A stretch of DNA of 45,298 nucleotides from Bacteroidia bacterium (GTDB taxonomy: Bacteria > Bacteroidota > Bacteroidia > Flavobacteriales_E > Vicingaceae), in the NCBI GenBank assembly GCA_030426475.1, contig JAUHYR010000013.1, forward strand, positions 1-45,298, in the 5' to 3' direction. The notes beneath the pieces were generated by a model, which saw nothing but the letters and a program-made list of their open reading frames with translations, searched no databases and had not been told where the DNA came from. A program made the position numbers and the translations under genes. Below, piece after piece: positions 27,194-34,632 of the stretch (the first letter of the stretch is position 1; the number at the start of each line of letters is the position of its first letter).

Positions 27194-28108
27194 ATGAAAT
27201 CAAAAAACAAAATAAGACCAAATTTTTCTTTATCAAAAAGAGTTGACCAAGTTGGTGTAATTGAACGGACAGATAGGTTTAAAACCCGAAGTATAAAGAC
27301 AGAGTCTAAAGTAGAAGATCTAAAAACGGTTTTAAGTATGATTGACTTAACTACTTTAGAAGGTGCTGATACTGAAAATAAAGTGCGACAGCTATGCACA
27401 AAAGCGATGCATTTACATGAGAATTATTCTGATTTGCCAACGGTTGCCGCAGTTTGTGTTTATCCAACACTTGTTAAAGTTGCAAAAGAATCGTTAAAAG
27501 GTTCAGGAGTAAAAGTTGCTTCAGTTGCTACAGCATTTCCTGCAGGTCAATCAACTTTAGAAGTAAAAATTGCTGATACAAAATATGCAGTTGATAATGG
27601 TGCTGATGAAATTGATATGGTGATTTCAAGAGGTAAATTTCATGAGGGAGAATACAATTTTGTGTTTGACGAAATAGCAACAATTAAAGAAGCTTGCGGA
27701 AAAGCCAGACTAAAAGTTATATTAGAAACAGGTGAGTTGGGAACTTTTGATGCTGTGAGGAGAGTTAGTGATATTGCTATGTATGCCGGAGCTGATTTCA
27801 TTAAAACATCTACCGGAAAAATATCGCCAGCTGCAACTATGCCGGTTGTGCTGTGTATGTTAGAGGCAATTAGAGATTATTATTTTGAGACAGGAAGAAT
27901 GGTAGGAATGAAACCTGCCGGTGGAATTTCTACTGCAAAATCTGCATTACATTATTTAGTTATGGTAAAAGAAGTAATGGGAGAAGATTGGTTAAATAAT
28001 CATTGGTTTAGATTTGGCGCAAGCCGATTGGCTAATGATGTATTAATGCAATTGGTAAAACAAAAAACAGGAAACTATCAATCATCCGATTACTTTTCAA
28101 TTGATTAA
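27194..28108 (+). CDS. deoC: deoxyribose-phosphate aldolase, long form
   Basis: Cleaves 2-deoxyribose-5-phosphate to glyceraldehyde-3-phosphate and acetaldehyde. 304 residues, the longer class with an N-terminal extension of about 45 residues before the TIM barrel (SMIDLTTLEGADTENKVRQLC). Visible motifs: VAAVCVYPTLV, GADEIDMVISRGKF, LKVILETGEL, Schiff-base lysine in ADFIKTSTGK, and MKPAGGIST with the second active lysine. First gene of a run with two aldehyde-dehydrogenase-like genes (4-base gap to the next), which would oxidise the acetaldehyde product. Confidence 0.97.
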   Translation: MKSKNKIRPNFSLSKRVDQVGVIERTDRFKTRSIKTESKVEDLKTVLSMIDLTTLEGADTENKVRQLCTKAMHLHENYSDLPTVAAVCVYPTLVKVAKESLKGSGVKVASVATAFPAGQSTLEVKIADTKYAVDNGADEIDMVISRGKFHEGEYNFVFDEIATIKEACGKARLKVILETGELGTFDAVRRVSDIAMYAGADFIKTSTGKISPAATMPVVLCMLEAIRDYYFETGRMVGMKPAGGISTAKSALHYLVMVKEVMGEDWLNNHWFRFGASRLANDVLMQLVKQKTGNYQSSDYFSID

Positions 28109-28111
28109 GAG

Positions 28112-29569
28112 ATGAGTAAAAAAACAAAAGATAAAAACTGGAATTATTCTCCAGCACCTGAAAGTTCAAGTAGTGCAACTATTGAAAAAAGATACAATCT
28201 TTTTATCAATGGAAAATGGGTAAAACCTTCTAATGGGAAGTATTTTAAAACCATTAATCCCGCAAATGAATCTGTATTATCAGAAGTTGCTGAAGCAAAT
28301 GAAAAAGATGTAGATATTGCAGTAAAGGCAGCTAGAAAAGCCTATGACAAAACATGGAGTAAAATTTCTGCAAAGGAACGTGCAAAATACATTTACAGAA
28401 TTGCTAGAATGATTCAAGAGCGTGCCAGAGAATTTGCAGTAATTGAGTCAATGGATGGTGGTAAACCAATCAGAGAATCTAGAGATGTTGATGTGCCGTT
28501 AGCAGCTAATCATTTCTTTTATTATGCAGGTTGGGCAGACAAATTAGAATATGCTTTTCCAATGCGTAAGCCTAAAGCTTATGGCGTAGCCGGACAAATT
28601 ATTCCTTGGAATTTTCCTTTGCTAATGGCTGCATGGAAAATAGCTCCTGCACTTGCAACCGGAAATACAGTGGTTTTAAAACCTGCTGAAACAACACCTT
28701 TAACCGCATTAAAATTAGCGGAGATTATTCAGGAGGCTGAATTGCCTGATGGGGTTGTAAATATTATTACGGGAGCAGGAAAAACAGGAGCAGCAATAGT
28801 TAATCATCCGGATATTGATAAAATTGCTTTTACGGGTTCTACTAACGTTGGAAAAATTATACAACAAGCAATTGCCGGGACAAACAAAAAAGCAACGCTT
28901 GAATTGGGAGGAAAAGCAGCCAATATCATATTTGAAGATGCCCCAATTGATCAAGCTGTTGAAGGAATTATTAATGGAATTTATTTTAATCAAGGTCATG
29001 TATGTTGTGCAGGATCAAGACTGTTTGTTCAAGAATCGGTTTATGATGAAGTAATCAGAAAACTAAAGTGGAGAATGAAAAGCTTAATTGTTGGTGACCC
29101 AATGGATAAGAATACAGATATAGGTGCAATTAATTCTTCAGAGCAATTAAAAACCATTGAGAAGTATATTGCCATTGGTAAAAAAGACGGCAACCAAATT
29201 TTTCAATCAGAATGTTTTTTACCTAAAAAAGGATTTTGGTGCAAGCCTACTTTGTTTGAAAATGTAGCGCAAAGCGATAGAATTGCTCAGGAAGAAATTT
29301 TTGGACCTGTGCTAGCTGTACAGACATTTAGAACTGTGGATGAAGTTATTGCAAAAGCTAATAACACACCATTTGGTTTGTCAGCAGGAGTGTGGACAGA
29401 TAAAGGAAGTAAGATTTTTAATGTTACTTCTAAAATGAAGGCCGGAGTGGTTTGGGCAAATACATACAATAAGTTTGATCCTACTTCACCTTTCGGAGGA
29501 TTTAAAGAAAGTGGTTACGGAAGAGAAGGTGGATTGCATGGTCTTTCAGCTTATTTAAAATTTGATTAA
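28112..29569 (+). CDS. aldehyde dehydrogenase (ALDH superfamily)
   Basis: NAD(P)-dependent oxidation of an aldehyde to the acid; by context probably acetaldehyde from deoC. 485 residues, full length. IIPWNFPLLMAAWKIAPAL with cofactor-binding KPAETTP; TGSTNVGK Rossmann turn; catalytic E264 in LELGGKAA; catalytic C298 in NQGHVCCAGSR; EEIFGPVLAV; and the final FGGFKESGYGREGG. An extra N-terminal segment of about 25 residues precedes the domain. It lies 4 bases after deoC and 40 before the pseudo-ALDH gene. Confidence 0.95.
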   Translation: MSKKTKDKNWNYSPAPESSSSATIEKRYNLFINGKWVKPSNGKYFKTINPANESVLSEVAEANEKDVDIAVKAARKAYDKTWSKISAKERAKYIYRIARMIQERAREFAVIESMDGGKPIRESRDVDVPLAANHFFYYAGWADKLEYAFPMRKPKAYGVAGQIIPWNFPLLMAAWKIAPALATGNTVVLKPAETTPLTALKLAEIIQEAELPDGVVNIITGAGKTGAAIVNHPDIDKIAFTGSTNVGKIIQQAIAGTNKKATLELGGKAANIIFEDAPIDQAVEGIINGIYFNQGHVCCAGSRLFVQESVYDEVIRKLKWRMKSLIVGDPMDKNTDIGAINSSEQLKTIEKYIAIGKKDGNQIFQSECFLPKKGFWCKPTLFENVAQSDRIAQEEIFGPVLAVQTFRTVDEVIAKANNTPFGLSAGVWTDKGSKIFNVTSKMKAGVVWANTYNKFDPTSPFGGFKESGYGREGGLHGLSAYLKFD

Positions 29570-29578
29570 TGAGATAAT
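29566..29578 (+). repeat. 13-bp string shared by two spacers
   Basis: TTAATGAGATAAT also occurs at 38296-38308. Both are in AT-rich spacers after a stop codon. It may be chance or part of a degenerate spacer family. Confidence 0.3.
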
Positions 29579-29609
29579 AAGCCAATTTTATAATTAGATA
29601 ATTAAAAAG

Positions 29610-30488
29610 ATGCGTTTGGAAGTATTAAAAACATATAAAATATACATTGGAGGGAAGTTCCCAAGAACTGAATCCGGTAGATATTATAAACTAAAAGTTG
29701 CAAATAAAACTATTGCTAATGTTTGCCAATGTTCCAGAAAGGACTTTAGGGAAGCGGTTGTTGTAGCTAGAAAAGCACAAGAAGGATGGAACGAGAAATC
29801 TGCTTTTAACAGAAGTCAGATTTTGTACAGAATTGCTGAAATACTTGAAGGAAGGAAAACTCAATTTATTGAAGAAATGCAATTAATGGGCATTTCAAAA
29901 AGTGTTGCAGAAAAAGAAGTTGTTTTTTCTGTAGATAGACTAGTTTATTTTGCAGGATGGTGTGATAAATATCAGCAAGTATTTAGCGGTGTCAACCCTG
30001 TTGCATCCTCACATTTCAATTTTTCTGTTAACGAACCTATGGGTGTTATAGTATCATTTGCTCCTGAAAGTTCACCACTTTTGGGATTGGTTTCTGTTAT
30101 TGCGGCACAAATTTCTGGAGGAAATTCATCAGTTGTTTTAGCTTCAGAAAAATACCCTTTAACTGCTATTACTTTTGCTGAAGTATTAAACTCATCTGAT
30201 GTTCCGGGAGGAGTGGTAAATATCTTAACAGGCTTTAGAAAAGAATTAGTAGAGCATTTTTCAACTCACATGGATGTTAATGCAATTGTATATTGTGGAA
30301 CTGATAAAAAGGAAATTGAATTGATTCAAAAAAATGCGGCAACCAATATGAAAAGAGTGAGTATATATGCTGACAAAGAAGTACTAGCGGATGAATTTGA
30401 AAATCCTTACGAAATATTGAAATTACAAGAAGTAAAAACTACCTGGCATCCTATTGAAAAAATTGGAGGTGCTTCACCCTCTTACTAA
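29610..30488 (+). CDS. pseudo-aldehyde dehydrogenase (N-terminal ALDH domain only)
   Basis: 292 residues aligning with the N-terminal cofactor-domain half of the neighbouring ALDH (YIGGKFPRTESGRYYK, AFNRSQILYRIAEILE, LVYFAGWCDKYQ, NEPMGVIVSFAPESSPLLGL, VPGGVVNILTG). Key residues are replaced: PWNFP is APESSP and KPAE is LASEK. The ELGG glutamate region reads MKRVSIYADKE, and the chain ends (WHPIEKIGGASPSY) before the catalytic cysteine would occur. The end is well formed, so this is unlikely to be a broken gene. ALDH16 proteins carry an active ALDH domain followed by a shorter non-catalytic one; this pair looks like a two-gene version. Likely a structural partner of the upstream ALDH. Confidence 0.8.
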   Translation: MRLEVLKTYKIYIGGKFPRTESGRYYKLKVANKTIANVCQCSRKDFREAVVVARKAQEGWNEKSAFNRSQILYRIAEILEGRKTQFIEEMQLMGISKSVAEKEVVFSVDRLVYFAGWCDKYQQVFSGVNPVASSHFNFSVNEPMGVIVSFAPESSPLLGLVSVIAAQISGGNSSVVLASEKYPLTAITFAEVLNSSDVPGGVVNILTGFRKELVEHFSTHMDVNAIVYCGTDKKEIELIQKNAATNMKRVSIYADKEVLADEFENPYEILKLQEVKTTWHPIEKIGGASPSY

Positions 30489-30494
30489 ATTTAT

Positions 30495-30935
30495 ATGGCA
30501 ACCGATTTACTTGTAAAAAGGCATCTTGCCAAAACAATGACATGGAGAATTGTTGGAACAATTGATACCATGATAATTGGTTGGTTAGTATCAGGAAATG
30601 CATTAGTCGGTTTATCTATTGGGGGCACTGAAGTAATTACAAAAATGCTTTTGTATTTCCTGCATGAAAGAGCTTGGTTTAAATATGGATATAAGAAAGA
30701 CAGTAAGGGGAATAACATTATGTCCATTAAACGGCATATTGCTAAAACTATTACCTGGAGAATAGTGGGGACAGTTGATACCATGTTGATTGCATGGATT
30801 ATTTCAGGAGATCCAACGACCGGTTTGAAAGTAGGGGGAATAGAAGTAATTACAAAAATGACACTCTATTATTTACATGAAAGGGTTTGGCATAAATATA
30901 AATTTGGTTTAGAAAATTTAGATAAAAATGGTTAA
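30495..30935 (+). CDS. tandem DUF2061 membrane protein
   Basis: 146 residues made of two copies of DUF2061. Each has KRHLAKTMTWRIVGTIDTM-type opening, two hydrophobic helices, GGTEVITKMLLYFLHERAW and a basic end (copy 1 about 7-65, copy 2 about 77-137). The halves remain similar at DNA level, so the duplication is internal and not ancient. Small inner-membrane protein of unknown activity; DUF2061 genes are often found beside sulfate-assimilation genes, and here cysQ overlaps its end by 8 bases. Confidence 0.88.
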   Translation: MATDLLVKRHLAKTMTWRIVGTIDTMIIGWLVSGNALVGLSIGGTEVITKMLLYFLHERAWFKYGYKKDSKGNNIMSIKRHIAKTITWRIVGTVDTMLIAWIISGDPTTGLKVGGIEVITKMTLYYLHERVWHKYKFGLENLDKNG

Positions 30936-31734
30936 CGAATTACATTTTTTAACGGCAATTAATGCATCTATTGAAGCAGGTTTGGCAATTCTTAAAGTTT
31001 ACGAAAGTACCATAGAAGTTGAACTTAAAGACGATAAATCACCCCTTACCCAAGCTGATAAAACTTCACATTTAGTGATTAAAAAAGCCTTAGAAGGAAC
31101 CTACCCGATTTTAAGTGAAGAAGGAAGAGAAATCAATTTTGAAGAACGTAAAAACTGGAAACAATTTTGGCTGGTTGACCCATTAGATGGTACCAAAGAG
31201 TTTATCAAAAGAAACGGGCAGTTTACAGTAAACATTGCTTTTATTGAAAATGGTTTTCCTTCAGCCGGAATAATTTATGTGCCGGTTACCAAGGAATTAT
31301 TTTTTGCTTTTGAAGGAAAAACTTACAAAGCAGATAATATTAGTTCTCCATTTCAATCATTATCTGATGCTACTAAAAATGCTATCATTTTAAACGGAGC
31401 ATACAGCGGAAAAGTAAAAGTAGTAGCTAGCCGTTCACACATGAGTGCTGAAACCGAAGAAGTCATTAATTCATTAAAAACAAAACACGGAGAAGTAGAA
31501 GTGGTTTCTGCGGGTAGTTCATTAAAGTTTTGTTTAGTGGCAGAAAATAAGGCTGCATTTTATCCAAGATATGCTCCAACTATGGAGTGGGACACCGGAG
31601 CAGGACAAGCCATTGTAGAAGCTGCAGGCGGCAAAGTGATTGACTATACCACCCAACAACGCAAAAGCTATAACAATGAAAACTTGTTAAATAATTGGTT
31701 TTTGGTTATGACTAAAGGGTTTGAAATAAACTAG
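30928..31734 (+). CDS. cysQ: 3'(2'),5'-bisphosphate nucleotidase CysQ
   Basis: Removes the 3'-phosphate from PAP/PAPS, recycling the by-product of sulfate activation; magnesium-dependent member of the inositol-monophosphatase fold. 268 residues. Metal site motifs: LSEEGREI (E of helix pair), WLVDPLDGTKEF, and C-terminal EWDTGAGQAIVEAAGG. Salt-sensitive CysQ group by length. The start overlaps the tandem DUF2061 gene. The sulfate adenylyltransferase genes are not in the window. Confidence 0.96.
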   Translation: MVNELHFLTAINASIEAGLAILKVYESTIEVELKDDKSPLTQADKTSHLVIKKALEGTYPILSEEGREINFEERKNWKQFWLVDPLDGTKEFIKRNGQFTVNIAFIENGFPSAGIIYVPVTKELFFAFEGKTYKADNISSPFQSLSDATKNAIILNGAYSGKVKVVASRSHMSAETEEVINSLKTKHGEVEVVSAGSSLKFCLVAENKAAFYPRYAPTMEWDTGAGQAIVEAAGGKVIDYTTQQRKSYNNENLLNNWFLVMTKGFEIN

Positions 31735-31762
31735 TTTACGTTTTTTCTAATAGACAAATTAT

Positions 31763-31770
31763 TATCTTCG
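31763..31770 (+). promoter_or_regulatory. -7 promoter element of ettA
   Basis: TATCTTCG, a TAnnTTTG-like element 21 bases before the ettA ATG. The upstream element is not clear. Confidence 0.4.
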
Positions 31771-31791
31771 TACTCCCAATTTTTTACAACT

Positions 31792-33474
31792 ATGTCAGAC
31801 GATAAAAAAGTAATATTTTCCATGTCGGGAGTGGGTAAAACCCTCAACACCGGAAAGCAGATTTTAAAAAACATTTACCTGTCGTTTTTCTACGGAGCCA
31901 AGATTGGTATTATCGGTTTAAATGGTTCGGGTAAATCTACCTTAATGAAAATCATTGCCGGAATTGAAAAGTCCTATGAAGGCGATGTGGTTTTTTCTCC
32001 GGGTTATACTGTTGGTTATTTACCTCAAGAACCTGAATTAGACCCTAGTAAAACTGTTCGTGAAATTGTAGAGGAAGGAGCTAAGGAAGTGGTAGAAGCT
32101 TTAAGAGCTTATGAAGCGGTAAACGAAAAATTTGCAGACCCTGCTGTGATGGATGATCCTGAAAAGATGGAAAAACTCATCAATGAACAATCAAAACTGC
32201 AAGATAAAATTGAACAACTGGGCGGATGGGATTTAGATGTAAAGTTAAACAGAGCCATGGACGCATTGCGTTGTCCGGATGCAGACAGAACCATTGAAAA
32301 CTTATCGGGTGGGGAAAAACGTAGAGTTGCGCTTTGTAGATTGTTATTACAAAAGCCTGATATTTTACTGTTAGATGAGCCTACCAACCACTTAGATGCC
32401 GAATCTATTTTTTGGTTAGAAAAACATTTGGAACAATATGAAGGAACTGTAATTGCCGTAACGCATGACCGTTATTTCTTAGATAATGTTTCTGGCTGGA
32501 TATTAGAGTTAGATAGAGGGGAAGGTATTCCTTGGGAAGGAAATTATAGTGCTTGGTTAGAGCAGAAATCGAAACGATTAGCGCAAGAAGAAAAACAAGA
32601 AAGCAAAAGAAGAAAGACATTAGAGAGAGAGCTAGAGTGGGTAAGAATGAATCCGAAAGGGCGTCAGTCTAAAGCTAAGGCAAGAATTAACAATTACGAA
32701 AACTTACTTAAGCAAGGAACAAAAGAGAAAGAAGCTAAATTGGAAATTTTTATTCCAAATGGTCCTAGACTGGGAAATGAAGTAATTGAAGCCATAAATA
32801 TTTCTAAAGCTTATGGAGATAGAGTATTGATTGAAAATCTATCGTTTAAGTTACCACCTGCCGGAATAGTAGGTATTATTGGTCCGAATGGTGCCGGTAA
32901 AACTACTTTATTCAGAATGATAATGGGAGAGGAAAAGCCTGATGCGGGAGAGTTTAAAGTGGGAGAAACCGTTAAGGTGGGTTATGTTGACCAAAACCAT
33001 AAAGAAGTTGACCCTGAAAAAACAGTTTGGGAAGTAGTGTCGGGCGGACATGAAGTAGTTGAGGTTGGCGGACAAAGCTTTATTTCAAGAGCCTATGTAT
33101 CTAAGTTTAATTTTTCAGGTACTGACCAAAACAAAAAAGTAGGCGTTTTATCGGGCGGTGAAAGAAACCGTTTGCACTTGGCCATGACTTTGAAAACCGA
33201 AGCGAATGTATTGTTACTGGATGAGCCTACCAATGATATTGACGTAAACACATTAAGAGCGTTAGAGGAAGGTTTGGAAAACTTTGCAGGCTGTGCCGCT
33301 GTAATTTCTCACGATAGATGGTTTTTAGACAGAATTTGCACTCATATTCTGGCGTTTGAAGGCGATGCTAATGTATATTTCTTTGAAGGCGGTTTTTCTG
33401 ATTACGAAGAAAACAGAAAGAAAAGATTGGGTGAAGAAATAACTAAGTTTAAGTACAAGAAGTTAGTGAAGTAA
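31792..33474 (+). CDS. ettA: energy-dependent translational throttle protein EttA (ABC-F)
   Basis: Ribosome-bound ABC-F ATPase gating the first elongation step in response to energy state. 560 residues, full length. Two ABC domains without membrane parts: Walker A GLNGSGKST and GPNGAGKTT; signatures LSGGEKRRVAL and LSGGERNRLHL; Walker B LLLDEPTNHLD and LLLDEPTNDID. The arm and linker region between (SKRLAQEEKQESKRRKTLERELEWVRMNPKGRQSKAKARI) is characteristic of EttA. Own promoter; convergent with a lipoprotein gene 4 bases past its stop. Confidence 0.96.
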   Translation: MSDDKKVIFSMSGVGKTLNTGKQILKNIYLSFFYGAKIGIIGLNGSGKSTLMKIIAGIEKSYEGDVVFSPGYTVGYLPQEPELDPSKTVREIVEEGAKEVVEALRAYEAVNEKFADPAVMDDPEKMEKLINEQSKLQDKIEQLGGWDLDVKLNRAMDALRCPDADRTIENLSGGEKRRVALCRLLLQKPDILLLDEPTNHLDAESIFWLEKHLEQYEGTVIAVTHDRYFLDNVSGWILELDRGEGIPWEGNYSAWLEQKSKRLAQEEKQESKRRKTLERELEWVRMNPKGRQSKAKARINNYENLLKQGTKEKEAKLEIFIPNGPRLGNEVIEAINISKAYGDRVLIENLSFKLPPAGIVGIIGPNGAGKTTLFRMIMGEEKPDAGEFKVGETVKVGYVDQNHKEVDPEKTVWEVVSGGHEVVEVGGQSFISRAYVSKFNFSGTDQNKKVGVLSGGERNRLHLAMTLKTEANVLLLDEPTNDIDVNTLRALEEGLENFAGCAAVISHDRWFLDRICTHILAFEGDANVYFFEGGFSDYEENRKKRLGEEITKFKYKKLVK

Positions 33475-33478
33475 AAAA

Positions 33479-33928
33479 CTAGTAATCATAATTCAAGCTT
33501 TCTTCAATATAGCCACCAAGTATAATAGTATCATTTTTTAATATTAGAAAATCTTCAATAACATTAGGCTTAATTTGAAGTGTGTCTTTGTAATTATAGT
33601 TTCTGATATCTTTAGGGATATTATCTAACTTAACTTTCATGAAACTGCTGTCAATATTTAAGACTTTACACCACATATGTTCTGTTATTTTGTCTTCTGT
33701 AAAGCTAGTTCTAATAAAAAAGGAAAACGAACTATCTTTACTGAATTGGAGATACATAATATTAAATGAGTCTAATTTTTCTTGAGTAAATTTGATAGCT
33801 CCTTTTACCTTTGGAGAGCTATAATCAACAGTAGTTACATTTTCTAAATCCCAGTTATCGCTTGTATTTTTTTCTTCACACGAACTAGTTATTGCAATTA
33901 CTAATATTGATAAAAAAACATATTTCAT
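33479..33928 (-). CDS. small lipoprotein of unknown function
   Basis: 149 residues. Lipoprotein signal peptide with lipobox AITSSC (Cys17). The mature part is rich in Asp, Lys and Phe, with no motif I recognise; LDSFNIMYLQFSKDSSFSFFIRTSF suggests beta strands. It follows the AcpH-like gene by 21 bases on the same strand, so they may share a transcript. Confidence 0.75.
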   Translation of the reverse strand: MKYVFLSILVIAITSSCEEKNTSDNWDLENVTTVDYSSPKVKGAIKFTQEKLDSFNIMYLQFSKDSSFSFFIRTSFTEDKITEHMWCKVLNIDSSFMKVKLDNIPKDIRNYNYKDTLQIKPNVIEDFLILKNDTIILGGYIEESLNYDY

Positions 33929-33949
33929 ACTCTAAAGCTTAAGTATTAA

Positions 33950-34525
33950 TTAAATTCTTTCATTTACAACCGCAACTAAATCCTCAAAAAAAAGCTGAAA
34001 TTCTTTCTCGTAAAGTGAGTAATCTTTCTTTAAGTCAATAACCGCTAAATGCATATTGTTCTTAAAACTGGCTCTTCTACTCATGCCTGTTAATGCTCTG
34101 CCAATACCAATAAAACTAGCATATCCGCTTAGCCAGTCAAACTGTTTCATATATCGGAATATATGCTTTGATTGCTCAGTAAAATGATGCTTTTGACTGT
34201 CTAATTCCTTGTAAGTTTCTGCTACGTATTTTTTTAATGTCAAATGATGGTATTCTTGCCAGTTTTTAGCTAAAAAATGGTCGTAAAATACATCAGCAAC
34301 TACAGGGCTGTATTTCCTGAACTTTGGGCGTAATCTGATTTTGGTTTCTTCTACTATGGGATGATTATCGGTAAAATCATCAATAAAACGGTGTAACAAA
34401 ATTCCTTTTTGAATGTCTAGCGGAAAGTGTTGATAAGCTTTACCCTTTACCGTGTCTGCGATAAAATTTCCTACTTTAAGCGAAGTATTGTCGCCACTAA
34501 GGTATAGATGTGCTAAAAAATTCAT
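33950..34525 (-). CDS. acyl carrier protein phosphodiesterase (AcpH) family protein
   Basis: 191 residues of the AcpH/DUF479 family, whose E. coli member removes phosphopantetheine from acyl carrier protein. N-terminal MNFLAHLYLSG, GNFIADTVKG, HRFIDDFTDNHPIV and VVADVFYDHFLAKNW provide the His/Asp metal ligands of an HD-like helical fold. This would oppose the phosphopantetheinyl transferase at 4891, though the genes are 29 kb apart. Normal length, ATG start. Confidence 0.9.
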   Translation of the reverse strand: MNFLAHLYLSGDNTSLKVGNFIADTVKGKAYQHFPLDIQKGILLHRFIDDFTDNHPIVEETKIRLRPKFRKYSPVVADVFYDHFLAKNWQEYHHLTLKKYVAETYKELDSQKHHFTEQSKHIFRYMKQFDWLSGYASFIGIGRALTGMSRRASFKNNMHLAVIDLKKDYSLYEKEFQLFFEDLVAVVNERI

Positions 34526-34533
34526 TACTGCAA

Positions 34534-34557
34534 ATTAACACATTAACCAATTAACAA
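34534..34557. repeat. three 8-bp tandem units ATTAACNN
   Basis: ATTAAC at 34534, 34542 and 34550, period exactly 8, in the divergent spacer before the M61 peptidase gene. Could be regulatory or degenerate filler. Confidence 0.4.
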
Positions 34558-34578
34558 ACCATTTTACCACTAATCCTT

Positions 34579-34614
34579 TTGTATATACAACTTTTAAATA
34601 TCCTGCTAACTTTG
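34579..34614 (+). promoter_or_regulatory. promoter region of the M61/two-component operon with palindrome
   Basis: Strong -7 element TAACTTTG at 34607-34614. A perfect palindrome TTGTATATACAA (34579-34590) lies 16 bases upstream, around where the -33 contact is expected, and could be an operator. Confidence 0.45.
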
Positions 34615-34632
34615 GGTTAAAATTAGAATGAT

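Noticed and set aside
29610-30488. Reading the short ALDH as a truncated pseudogene
   Set aside because: The end is a coherent sequence rather than a frameshift, the spacing to its neighbours is tidy, and short non-catalytic ALDH partners are known from ALDH16.
30491-30784. Open frame on the minus strand opposite the tandem DUF2061 gene
   Set aside because: Its internal repeat simply mirrors the duplication of the plus-strand gene, which has a recognised family and good neighbours.
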